From HO2-45-28 sp964412115 (GTDB lineage: Bacteria; Patescibacteriota; Minisyncoccia; HO2-45-28): a stretch of 7,055 nt of DNA. Both the position numbers and the translations under genes were made by a program. The notes under the pieces were generated by a model. That model saw only the letters and a program-made list of their open reading frames with translations. It ran no database searches and had not been told where the DNA came from. Of the stretch, positions 1 through 5,892 are shown piece after piece (the stretch's first letter is position 1; the number at the start of each line of letters is the position of its first letter). The stretch is from the NCBI GenBank assembly GCA_964412115.1, contig CAYPMM010000034.1, forward strand, positions 1 through 7,055, written 5' to 3'.

Positions 1-240
1 GAAAAGTGGGCAACCAGAGACCCGATAAAAAGATTTCAAGACCATCTTAAAAAAATGGGCATGACATCGGAAGCGGAAATAGCGGAGATGGCCAAGGACA
101 TAGAAAATGAACTTGAGGAGGCCGAGAGGTGGGCCAAAAATCAGCCCCAGCCGAATCCGGAAGACCTTTACGCGGACATCGCAGCCAATGAAGAGCTTCA
201 AAAGTTTATTGAAATACTTTGCGGGAGGAGCGGTAAATGA
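1..240 (+). CDS. pdhA: 2-oxoacid (pyruvate) dehydrogenase E1 alpha subunit, C-terminal part, 5' end outside window
   Basis: This frame is open from base 1 to TGA at 238-240 and gives the last 79 residues. The visible part starts EKWATRDPIKRFQDHLKKMG, which matches the W-x-x-RDPI-x-R-x-x-x-x-L block near the end of E1 alpha subunits. It continues with the acidic helical tail and the PNPEDLYADI segment, which resembles the usual P-x-P-x-x-L-x-x-D-V end. E1 alpha pairs with E1 beta to bind thiamine diphosphate and decarboxylate the 2-oxoacid, passing the acyl group to a lipoyl arm. The ThDP motif is outside the window. The gene overlaps the next one by the four bases ATGA, which suggests translational coupling and a fixed E1 alpha:E1 beta ratio. 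Pyruvate is the likeliest substrate; a branched-chain or acetoin enzyme cannot be excluded from the tail alone. Confidence 0.85.
   Translation, partial: EKWATRDPIKRFQDHLKKMGMTSEAEIAEMAKDIENELEEAERWAKNQPQPNPEDLYADIAANEELQKFIEILCGRSGK
223..230 (+). promoter_or_regulatory. Shine-Dalgarno site of the E1 beta-E2 gene, inside the end of the E1 alpha gene
   Basis: GGGAGGAG lies six bases before the ATG at 237. It fixes this start and the ATGA overlap with the upstream stop. Confidence 0.75.
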
Positions 241-2042
241 AAAAGCTGAAATATGCCGAAGCAATCAACGAGGCGCTGAAAGAAGAAATGGAGAGATTTC
301 CAAACCTCGTGATTCTGGGCGAAGACGTCTGCCGTCCGGAAAAAAAAGACGGGGCGTTTCAAATAACAGCCGGACTGCCAAAGTTGTTTCCGGGAAGGGT
401 CAAAAACACGCCTCTCAACGAATCTGCCATCGTGGGCGCGGGCGCCGGGTTTGCCATGAAAGGCGGTCGGGTGGTGGCGGAGATGCAATTTGCCGATTTC
501 GTGACCGATGCAATAAAAATGATAAGAAATTTTATTGCCGGAATTTATTACCGAAACGGTATTCGTCTTCCTGTGGTCATACGTTTGCCTTCCGGCGCCC
601 CGGGAAGCGCCGGACCGTTTCATTCAACCTGTCCGGAAATGCTTTTTTGGGGCGAACCCGGGCTGATAATCCTTTCACCCGGAACGCCTTACGACGCAAA
701 GGGTCTGCTTAAAACGGCAATTCGCCAAAACTCTCCGGTAATTTTTCTTGAATGGAAAAAGCTTTACGGCAAACCTCCCGAAAACTACCCGAAGGAACTT
801 GATTTTGAAATTCCCGAAGAAGATTATACCGCACCTATCGGCAAAGCGCGGGTAGTTACTCCCGGCAACGACCTAACCGTAGTCAGTTACGGAGCGATGC
901 TCTACGAATCGCTTGAGGCCTGCAAAACTCTGGAAGAAAGAGGGATATCTTGCGAGCTGATTGACCTTCGCTCGCTCATGCCCTTTGACCACGAAGCAGT
1001 TTCGGCGTCAGTCAAAAAAACCGGGCGTCTTATTGTCGCCCACGAAGACCATGAGGTGGGCGGATTTGGCGCGGCATTTATACAGCTGATGTCTCAGAGA
1101 TTCAATTTGTTTGACTATTTCGACATCAAACCTCTTGTTGTCGGCGCGAAGTTTACTCCGCATCCGCATAACCCGATTCTTGAAAATGAGTATCTGCCGA
1201 ATGCGGGAGATGTGGTAAAAGCGGCTGAAAAAATGTTCAGTGAAAAAATTTTTTCTTCGGCCGGTGTTTCCCAAAAAGAACCCGAACTTGAGGGGTTCGA
1301 CCCCTCAAGTTTAAAAGCAAACGCAGAAAAACGAATTGAGCTGACACCGATGAGAAGAGCGATCGCCAAAAGGATGACCGAACAGTGGCAACGCCCACAC
1401 ATTCACGACAAAATAAAAATCTGCTTTAACGCAGTCGTTGAACATCGCGCCGAAACGCGCCAGGAATTTGAAAAAAGATTCAGTGTCCGCCTGACCATCA
1501 CTCATTACATTGCCTACGCTTTGGTAAAAACACTTATGCTTGAGCAATTTGGGTCTTTAAGAAATCGTTTTGATGAAAGCATTAAACCCGACGGCTCAAC
1601 CGACTGGGCACGACCCAAAGCGATCATTGAGCGGGACTTTGTGAATTTGACGATTGCGGTGGCCACGGAATCAAACGAGCTTTTTGTTCCGGTCATACGC
1701 AATGCCGAAAAAATGAGTTTCGCGAAGTTAGCGTCCGTCATAGCGGACGCTGCCGAAAGATGTCGAAGCAAAAAGATTACCGCCAATGACTTTGACAACG
1801 GAACGATAACAATAACCAACGTCGGAATGTTTGGAACCAGCGAAGGAAATCCAATACTGACCGAAACGAGCCAAATGGCGAGTATCGCTGTTGGCAAGAT
1901 AGAGCACGGACCGGGCGGACACTTCGGCACAATCGTAATGGCTTTTGACCACAGAATGTTTGACGGAAAGCTTGCTGGCGAATTCAAACAAGCCCTCAAA
2001 GAATATCTGGAAAATTGGAACGTTGATATTTTCCAAAACTAA
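237..2042 (+). CDS. Fusion of 2-oxoacid dehydrogenase E1 beta subunit and E2 acyltransferase catalytic domain
   Basis: The protein has 601 residues. Residues 1-337 are a complete E1 beta subunit: LGED at 27-30, TPLNESAIVGAG at 58-69 with the expected ThDP-contacting Glu62, QFADF at 84-88, His129 in the usual GxxHS region, TPYDAKGLL at 150-158, and ENEYLPN near 316-322. Residues 338-366 are a polar linker. Residues 367-601 are a complete E2 core: LTPMRRAIAKRM at 369-380, FVPVIRNA at 483-490, TITITNVGMFG at 523-533, and the catalytic DHRMFDG at 571-577 (His572, Asp576). There is no lipoyl domain (no DKA-type lysine motif) and no peripheral-subunit-binding domain, both normally at the N-terminus of E2. 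E1 beta normally has about 325 residues and ends where the linker begins here, so both halves look intact. The start is supported by the SD GGGAGGAG at 223-230. The predicted role is decarboxylation and acyl transfer to CoA, using a lipoyl domain supplied in trans. Confidence 0.93.
   Translation: MKKLKYAEAINEALKEEMERFPNLVILGEDVCRPEKKDGAFQITAGLPKLFPGRVKNTPLNESAIVGAGAGFAMKGGRVVAEMQFADFVTDAIKMIRNFIAGIYYRNGIRLPVVIRLPSGAPGSAGPFHSTCPEMLFWGEPGLIILSPGTPYDAKGLLKTAIRQNSPVIFLEWKKLYGKPPENYPKELDFEIPEEDYTAPIGKARVVTPGNDLTVVSYGAMLYESLEACKTLEERGISCELIDLRSLMPFDHEAVSASVKKTGRLIVAHEDHEVGGFGAAFIQLMSQRFNLFDYFDIKPLVVGAKFTPHPHNPILENEYLPNAGDVVKAAEKMFSEKIFSSAGVSQKEPELEGFDPSSLKANAEKRIELTPMRRAIAKRMTEQWQRPHIHDKIKICFNAVVEHRAETRQEFEKRFSVRLTITHYIAYALVKTLMLEQFGSLRNRFDESIKPDGSTDWARPKAIIERDFVNLTIAVATESNELFVPVIRNAEKMSFAKLASVIADAAERCRSKKITANDFDNGTITITNVGMFGTSEGNPILTETSQMASIAVGKIEHGPGGHFGTIVMAFDHRMFDGKLAGEFKQALKEYLENWNVDIFQN
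1285..1311 (+). other. Perfect 12-bp stem-loop inside the linker-coding part of the E1 beta-E2 fusion
   Basis: Arms AACTTGAGGGGT (1285-1296) and ACCCCTCAAGTT (1300-1311) are exact reverse complements around a three-base loop, TCG. The hairpin lies in the codons for linker residues about 350-358, between the two enzyme domains. It is followed by GTTTAAAAG, too short a T-run for an efficient terminator. It resembles the hairpins that end transcription units elsewhere in this window. It may be a remnant of a former intergenic element, a folding or pausing signal, or chance. Confidence 0.7.
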
Positions 2043-2043
2043 T

Positions 2044-2071
2044 AAATACTCCAGTTAACTGGAGTATTTTT
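2044..2071 (+). terminator. Bidirectional intrinsic terminator between the E1 beta-E2 gene and ndk
   Basis: A 26-bp perfect palindrome (2044-2069, centre GTTAAC) starts one base after the TAA of the fusion gene and is followed by a T-run ending at 2071. On the other strand the hairpin is followed by TTTATT, only five bases beyond the ndk stop region, so it probably ends both converging genes. The + direction has the better T-run. Confidence 0.85.
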
Positions 2072-2074
2072 AAT

Positions 2075-2557
2075 TTACTCCAACTCGTTTCTTTCTTCTT
2101 CGCCGTAAACAAATTCAAAGTCGGATTTTTTATACTCAAAAATTTCTTCGGGCTTGAAAAATCTTTTTATTTCTATTTCTGCGGACTCTTCCGAATCCGA
2201 GGCGTGTACAATGTTTGCCTGCCCGCTTATTGAAAGGTCTCCCCTGATACTTCCGGCATCGGCCTCATAACCCTTAGTTGGGCCGACAATGAGCCTTACT
2301 GCATTTATGGCGTTAATGCCGGACAAAACCAAAACCACAACGGGAGAGGATTTCATAAAATTCTTAAGCGACTGGAAAAACGGCTTGTCCACATGGTGAG
2401 AATAGTGTTCGGCAAGCAAGGCGTCTTCAAGCTGGACCATCTTTACGGCCATGATTTTAAGCCCCTTTTTTTCAAAACGGCTTATTATCTCGCCGAGCAA
2501 ATTTCTTTGCAGGGCATCGGGCTTAATAATAATTAGTGTTTTTTCTTCTTTAAGCAT
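2075..2557 (-). CDS. ndk: Nucleoside diphosphate kinase
   Basis: This 160-residue protein transfers the gamma phosphate of ATP to (d)NDPs through a phosphohistidine. It shows the N-terminal IIIKPDALQRN block (9-19), GEIISRFEKKGLKI (22-35), KPFF (58-61), GPTKGYEADAGSIRGD (92-107, with the nucleotide-contacting Arg105) and the active-site block NIVHASDSEESA with His118. Typical bacterial enzymes have about 140 residues. The extra length is a charged C-terminal tail (FEYKKSDFEFVYGEEE), as also occurs in some archaeal and bacterial forms. The gene diverges from the nucleoside deoxyribosyltransferase-like gene and converges on the dehydrogenase operon. No Shine-Dalgarno sequence precedes the ATG. 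A possible promoter lies so close that the message may be leaderless. The call is secure. Confidence 0.97.
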   Translation of the reverse strand: MLKEEKTLIIIKPDALQRNLLGEIISRFEKKGLKIMAVKMVQLEDALLAEHYSHHVDKPFFQSLKNFMKSSPVVVLVLSGINAINAVRLIVGPTKGYEADAGSIRGDLSISGQANIVHASDSEESAEIEIKRFFKPEEIFEYKKSDFEFVYGEEERNELE

Positions 2558-2562
2558 GTTTT

Positions 2563-2591
2563 ATTAAACAATAATTTTTTTCTAAGCGCAA
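2563..2591 (-). promoter_or_regulatory. Possible ndk promoter giving a leaderless transcript
   Basis: On the - strand, TTGCGC (2586-2591) and TTTAAT (2563-2568) are separated by 17 bases. The -10 box ends only five bases before the ndk ATG, so initiation would fall at or next to the start codon. The -35 box matches consensus at only three positions, so this is tentative. Confidence 0.35.
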
Positions 2592-2653
2592 CTGGTAAAA
2601 ACCAACTCAGTCTCTCATATTTAATTCAGATTAACCGTTCCTGAAAAAAATTC

Positions 2654-2660
2654 AAGGAGA
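2654..2660 (+). promoter_or_regulatory. Shine-Dalgarno site of the deoxyribosyltransferase-like gene
   Basis: AAGGAGA ends five bases before the ATG at 2666 and decides that start. I saw no convincing + strand promoter in the 108-base divergent region 2558-2665. Confidence 0.75.
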
Positions 2661-2665
2661 GAGCG

Positions 2666-3124
2666 ATGCCGAAACAATTTCTGCTTTATCTGGCGGGCCC
2701 GATTACAGGTGTTTCTTACGGCGAAAGCACCGACTGGCGTGAATATGTCAGCAAAAAATTTCCACCGCACATCAAGGGCGTCTCCCCAATGAGAGGCAAG
2801 AAATATTTATCGCAGGAAAGAAAAATCGCGGATTCTTATGAAAAGGAACCTCTTTCATGCCAAAAAGGCATAACTTGCCGAGACCGCATGGATGTCATGC
2901 GCGCAGACGCAATAATCGTAAATTTTCTTGGCGCAAAGAAAGTCTCAATCGGTTCAGTTATGGAAATAGCTTGGGCCGACATGCTTAGGATACCAATTAT
3001 CATTGTTATGGAAATGGACAATGTTCATAATCACTCTATGGTGCGAGAGGTGTCCGGTTTTATAGTCGCAACACTTGATGAAGCGATAGAAATAGCAACT
3101 GCTGTTCTTTCTCCAGAATTATAG
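2666..3124 (+). CDS. Nucleoside 2-deoxyribosyltransferase-like protein
   Basis: This 152-residue protein opens with LLYLAGPITG (6-15), the nucleotide-binding first strand and loop of the nucleoside 2-deoxyribosyltransferase fold. It continues with RMDVMRADAIIVNF (74-87), whose Asp81 is in the usual conserved position, and SIGSVMEIAWA (94-104), where Glu100 fits the catalytic glutamate. The family exchanges bases between 2'-deoxyribonucleosides or hydrolyses them. Bacterial and phage members are 140-160 residues long, as here. The cytosolic protein would serve deoxynucleoside salvage, which fits the divergent neighbour ndk. Some relatives are merely annotated as DUF4406-type or phage proteins, and a transferase cannot be told from a hydrolase by sequence inspection. 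A single-gene transcription unit is implied by the strong SD before it and the terminator just after it. Confidence 0.8.
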   Translation: MPKQFLLYLAGPITGVSYGESTDWREYVSKKFPPHIKGVSPMRGKKYLSQERKIADSYEKEPLSCQKGITCRDRMDVMRADAIIVNFLGAKKVSIGSVMEIAWADMLRIPIIIVMEMDNVHNHSMVREVSGFIVATLDEAIEIATAVLSPEL

Positions 3125-3149
3125 AGGCCCTTAGGGGCCTTTTTATTTT
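3125..3149 (+). terminator. Intrinsic terminator of the deoxyribosyltransferase-like gene
   Basis: AGGCCC (3125-3130), loop TTAG and GGGCCT (3135-3140) form a GC-rich stem directly after the TAG stop, followed by TTTTTATTTT. The T-run overlaps the last codons of the converging MBL-fold gene. The other strand has no good T-run after the hairpin, so it acts mainly in the + direction. Confidence 0.9.
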
Positions 3150-3994
3150 ACAAAAATATTTTCGCCGTCGCTTTCAATGATAACCGCGCCGTCGGTGTCG
3201 GTGCGAAAAATCTGGATGGCCGAAGCGGTCAGGCGGTCTAAAACCGCCTGATACGGATGGCCGTATCTGTTTTTCGCGCCCACCTCAATTACGGCAATTT
3301 CGGGCGAGACGGCTTTCAAAAATGCATCCGAAGAAGATGTTTTTGATCCATGGTGTCCCACCTTCAAAACCTCGCAATCAATATCATCATTTAAAATTTT
3401 AAACTCCTGTTCGCGCTCCATATCGCCGGTCATTAAAAAACAAGTGCCGCCGTAAGACAAACGGCCGACAACCATGTTTTGATGCTGGTTTTCGGAGTCA
3501 TTGAAAACTTCGGGCAAGAGAACATCAAAATAAACCCCTCCGCCCAGTAAAATTCTGGAACCGCGCCTGACAAAAATTTCGTTGATATTTTTTTCACTTA
3601 CTAATTTTTTAAATTCGGCGAGTTCTGCCGTTGAAGCGGTATCGCCAGAATCAAAAACAAAATCAACGTCATATCTTTTTAAAATTTCAACCAATCCCCC
3701 AACGTGGTCTTGATGCGGGTGAGTAAGAATTACCGCGTCAATTGAGCGGTCGTAAAACGGCATAATCCGCGAGAGCTCCGACAGAACTTTTTTATTCGGT
3801 CCGCCGTCAATTAAAACCTGACTCCCATCCGGGGTCTCTATAAAAATCGCATCCCCTTGCCCTACATCCAAAAACGCCACAAGCAGACGGTCATTTTCCA
3901 AATGAAAAACAGCCGACCACGTAACCGTGGCCGCAAGGGCAAGCGCGCCTATAAAAATATACTTCGGCTGGTATTTTTCAAAAAATTTCGGCAT
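3143..3994 (-). CDS. Membrane-anchored ComEC/Rec2-type MBL-fold metallo-hydrolase
   Basis: With the start at 3994 the protein has 283 residues. A basic N-terminus (Lys3, Lys7, Lys11) and one hydrophobic helix (about 12-30) predict an anchor with the catalytic domain outside. The domain begins VAFLDVGQGDAIFIETPDG (39-57) and LIDGG (61-65), typical of the ComEC C-terminal domain. It carries the metal motif THPHQDHVGG (91-100; His92, His94, Asp96, His97), TGDME with Asp191, VGHHGS (212-217), and GHPYQAVLDRL (245-255). ComEC itself is a polytopic DNA-uptake channel with this domain attached; here only the hydrolase and one helix are present, so it may be a surface nuclease or phosphodiesterase. 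The frame stays open to an ATG at 4087, but that start would lie inside the ATPase gene and before its terminator, so 3994 is preferred. No clear SD is visible. Confidence 0.88.
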   Translation of the reverse strand: MPKFFEKYQPKYIFIGALALAATVTWSAVFHLENDRLLVAFLDVGQGDAIFIETPDGSQVLIDGGPNKKVLSELSRIMPFYDRSIDAVILTHPHQDHVGGLVEILKRYDVDFVFDSGDTASTAELAEFKKLVSEKNINEIFVRRGSRILLGGGVYFDVLLPEVFNDSENQHQNMVVGRLSYGGTCFLMTGDMEREQEFKILNDDIDCEVLKVGHHGSKTSSSDAFLKAVSPEIAVIEVGAKNRYGHPYQAVLDRLTASAIQIFRTDTDGAVIIESDGENIFVK

Positions 3995-4000
3995 AGCCCA

Positions 4001-4029
4001 AATATACAAAAACGCGCGTAAAATTAAAA
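4001..4029 (-). promoter_or_regulatory. Possible weak promoter of the MBL-fold gene overlapping the upstream terminator T-run
   Basis: On the - strand, TATATT (4001-4006) lies six bases before the ATG at 3994. TTTTAA (4024-4029), a poor -35 match, lies 17 bases upstream of it. If real, the transcript would be leaderless or nearly so, consistent with the absent SD. Confidence 0.3.
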
Positions 4030-4056
4030 CAGAAAACCTCCGGTCGAAACCGGAGG
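4026..4056 (-). terminator. Intrinsic terminator of the permease-ATPase operon
   Basis: Read on the - strand, CCTCCGGT (4056-4049), a TTCG tetraloop (4048-4045) and ACCGGAGG (4044-4037) are followed by TTTTCTGTTTT. The hairpin starts five bases after the ATPase stop. It separates that gene from the MBL-fold gene and argues for the shorter MBL-fold reading frame. Confidence 0.92.
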
Positions 4057-4061
4057 CTGTT

Positions 4062-4979
4062 TTATATGTGCTTTTGCATTTCTTCAAAGGTCAAGTCCTG
4101 AAAAGACATGGGATGCTTGAGATTAAAACTCAAAGCGTTCTGTAAATGAGCCGGGTCAAACGCCTCGCGTCTTATTTGCTGAATCAGGCGCCCCATTTCG
4201 GCCGTCTCTTTCACCGCGGTGCTTTGCGCCTCCTTTGGCAAAGCGTAATCGCATACAATTTTTGCCCCGCGCCTAACCTCCGGTCCATTTCCGCGATCGT
4301 CGGAGTAAAACTGGGAAATGGCCACGATCCTTGTTCCCAAAAACACCGCTTCTTCAAGATCATGCGTGACAAAAAATATAGTCATACTGTACTCTTCCCA
4401 AAGCTCAAGCAAAAAAACCTGCATTTCTTCTCTGGTACCCGGATCAAGCGCGCCAAACGGCTCGTCCATCAGAAAAATTTTCGGGCGCATGATAAGCGCC
4501 TGCGCTATTGCCACCCTTTGCTGCATACCGCCGGAAAGTTCGTGCGGATATTTCGACGCGCTTTCGGCAAGACGCATTTTCTCAAGATAAAGCATCGCCT
4601 CGTCACGAAATTCTTTTTTGCGCTTGAACCATTCAAAACAATCCGCGCTTAGTCTTTTACCCAAAAGAATGTTTTGCAGAACAGAGAGGTGAGGAAAAAG
4701 GGAATATTTCTGATAAACTATTCCGCGCTCCACATTCGGTTCGCCGGCGGGCTTGCCATCAATTAAAATTGTTCCTGACGTCGGGCGTTCCTGGCCCAAA
4801 ACCAGACGCAAAAAAGTTGATTTCCCGCATCCGGAAGGCCCGACAACGGTGCAAAACTCTCCGCGCTCAACAGCGAAGTCAACGTTGTCCAGAACCATTT
4901 TTAGACCATAGGCCTTATAAACGTCTTTCATGAACAAAATTATATTCGGATCTTTCATGATTACTTCGCTTGATACCAT
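4062..4979 (-). CDS. ABC transporter ATP-binding protein, nitrate/sulfonate/taurine importer class
   Basis: With the ATG at 4979 the protein has 305 residues. All nucleotide-binding motifs are intact: Walker A GPSGCGKST (47-55), Q-loop Gln90, signature LSGGMQQR (148-155), Walker B IFLMDEP (168-174), D-loop GALD, and switch His206 in VTHDLEEA. This pattern is that of the SsuB/TauB/NrtD class, which drives import of small organic or inorganic anions and of some cofactor precursors. The last 80 or so residues (from about 225) exceed the roughly 250 residues usual for SsuB and form a charged extension of unknown role. The start was chosen because GGAGGT at 4984-4989 sits four bases before it. It overlaps the permease by 19 bases, so the two are translated from one message. 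Substrate cannot be read from the sequence. Confidence 0.93.
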   Translation of the reverse strand: MVSSEVIMKDPNIILFMKDVYKAYGLKMVLDNVDFAVERGEFCTVVGPSGCGKSTFLRLVLGQERPTSGTILIDGKPAGEPNVERGIVYQKYSLFPHLSVLQNILLGKRLSADCFEWFKRKKEFRDEAMLYLEKMRLAESASKYPHELSGGMQQRVAIAQALIMRPKIFLMDEPFGALDPGTREEMQVFLLELWEEYSMTIFFVTHDLEEAVFLGTRIVAISQFYSDDRGNGPEVRRGAKIVCDYALPKEAQSTAVKETAEMGRLIQQIRREAFDPAHLQNALSFNLKHPMSFQDLTFEEMQKHI

Positions 4980-5785
4980 GGGTACCTCCGCGTAATGAAA
5001 TACTTCAAAAACCGATCCATCGTGAATCCAAGAAAAGTTATCCATAAGACGTACGGAATAATGATATCCATAGCCAGATACCGCCTTACAAGAAAGACGC
5101 GGTAACCCAATCCTTCGGTTGAGGCGATTGCCTCGGCGGCAATCAAGAAAAGCCAGGCAGAACCAAGAGAAAGTCTTATCGCCTCAATCAGCCGGGGCAT
5201 AATCTGGGGCAAAACAACCCGATAAACAACTTCAAGCTGGCTTGCGCCGAGAGTCAGCGCCTTGACTACTTGTTCCTTTGGGGTTTTTTCGGCGGAATTA
5301 TAAACATCGCGGGATATCACAAGAAATGTTCCGATAAAAATGAGCATAACCTTGGCCAACTCATCAACTCCGAAAACGACAAACAATATCGGTAAAACCG
5401 CAAGCGGAGGAATGATTGAAACGAATGTGACAAAAGCGAACGTCAGTGCTTTTAGTCCCGGAAAAAGACCCATGTTGACGCCCAGAAGCAAGCCGAGTGT
5501 CCCGGACATTGTCATGCCTATGGCTATGCGCCTTAAACTGGCAACTGTATCGGCCCAGAAAAGGTATTGGCCGTTTCTGGCGTCCTCAACAAAAATCATA
5601 TCTTTCATTGAGTAAATCATTTTTGAAACCGAAGGCAAAAGTTTATCTTGAGGATTATCCTGAAGGCGAAAATAGGACCCGGTCACATAAACCGCGACAA
5701 GCAAAATAAACGGCAGAACGGCCAGCATCCAATTCATCGTTCTTGTCGGCTCGGCATGAATTCCCCAAAACCGTGGTATTCGCAT
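4961..5785 (-). CDS. ABC transporter permease, nitrate/sulfonate/taurine importer class
   Basis: This 274-residue inner-membrane protein has about six hydrophobic segments (roughly 18-37, 86-105, 114-136, 143-158, 204-222 and 243-259). Between the fourth and fifth lies the EAA loop that docks the ATPase: EQVVKALTLGAS at 171-182 followed by LPQIMP at 192-197, with Gly180 in the conserved place. The TLGASQLEVVYRVVLPQIMP pattern is that of SsuC/TauC/NrtB-type permeases. The first gene of its transcription unit, it has its own promoter, an SD GAGGAG at 5793-5798 seven bases before the ATG, and the ATPase gene overlapping its 3' end. The substrate is unknown; sulfonates, nitrate, or pyrimidine-type thiamine precursors are handled by related systems. 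Confidence 0.93.
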   Translation of the reverse strand: MRIPRFWGIHAEPTRTMNWMLAVLPFILLVAVYVTGSYFRLQDNPQDKLLPSVSKMIYSMKDMIFVEDARNGQYLFWADTVASLRRIAIGMTMSGTLGLLLGVNMGLFPGLKALTFAFVTFVSIIPPLAVLPILFVVFGVDELAKVMLIFIGTFLVISRDVYNSAEKTPKEQVVKALTLGASQLEVVYRVVLPQIMPRLIEAIRLSLGSAWLFLIAAEAIASTEGLGYRVFLVRRYLAMDIIIPYVLWITFLGFTMDRFLKYFITRRYPWYQAK

Positions 5786-5792
5786 AAGAGCT

Positions 5793-5798
5793 CTCCTC
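5793..5798 (-). promoter_or_regulatory. Shine-Dalgarno site of the permease gene
   Basis: GAGGAG on the - strand, seven bases before the ATG at 5785. The flanking AAGAG/CTCTT pair (5786-5800) could form a small five-bp hairpin over it, which is too weak to claim as regulation. Confidence 0.7.
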
Positions 5799-5835
5799 TT
5801 TTTTGGTTTTCAAAGACCCCTGAAATTTCCCCATA

Positions 5836-5864
5836 AAACTATCATAAAAACTTAATTTTGTCAA
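5836..5864 (-). promoter_or_regulatory. Promoter of the permease-ATPase unit
   Basis: On the - strand a perfect -35 box TTGACA (5859-5864) and -10 box TAGTTT (5836-5841) are 17 bases apart, with an extended TGA just before the -10. The predicted leader is about 44 bases and ends in the SD. The -35 box overlaps the end of the upstream terminator's T-run. The leader also contains the short palindrome GAAATTTC, a possible operator half. Confidence 0.7.
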
Positions 5865-5889
5865 ATAAAAAACGGCCGAACGCGGCCGT
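5862..5889 (-). terminator. Intrinsic terminator of the radical SAM gene
   Basis: Read on the - strand, ACGGCCG (5889-5883), loop CGTT and CGGCCGT (5878-5872) are followed by TTTTTTATTT. The hairpin begins three bases after the TGA of the radical SAM gene. The T-run leads straight into the next promoter. Confidence 0.92.
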
Positions 5890-5892
5890 GTC

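Noticed and set aside
591..614. 8-bp inverted repeat TCCGGCGC/GCGCCGGA in the E1 beta region
   Set aside because: It encodes a conserved Gly/Ala/Pro segment and is explained by GC-rich codons.
198..623. - strand open frame of 141 codons opposite the E1 beta region
   Set aside because: It lies wholly opposite a gene with clear family motifs and has no recognisable protein features.
1242..1255. A6T6 run as a programmed frameshift site between E1 beta and E2
   Set aside because: The in-frame codons GAA AAA ATT TTT do not make a slippery X-XXY-YYZ heptamer, the hairpin is about 30 bases too far downstream, and the zero frame already reads through into E2.
1730..1751. 8-bp inverted repeat around GCGTCCG/CGGACGC in the E2 region
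   Set aside because: Short, inside conserved coding sequence, with no T-run.
1514..1999. - strand open frame of 161 codons opposite the E2 domain
   Set aside because: Shadow of the E2 coding frame; no SD and no family resemblance.
3229..3251. 9-bp inverted repeat TCAGGCGGT/ACCGCCTGA in the MBL-fold gene
   Set aside because: No T-run follows it on either strand and it lies in conserved coding sequence; probably chance.
3995..4087. 31-codon upstream extension of the MBL-fold gene
   Set aside because: It would start inside the ATPase gene and translate through that gene's terminator hairpin.
4146..4652. + strand open frame of 168 codons opposite the ABC ATPase
   Set aside because: Shadow of the ATPase gene, with many basic and aromatic residues typical of an antisense frame.
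4980..5045. 22-codon upstream extension of the ATPase gene
   Set aside because: The ATG at 4979 has the strong SD GGAGGT; the earlier ATG lies deep in the permease gene and the extra residues do not resemble the family.
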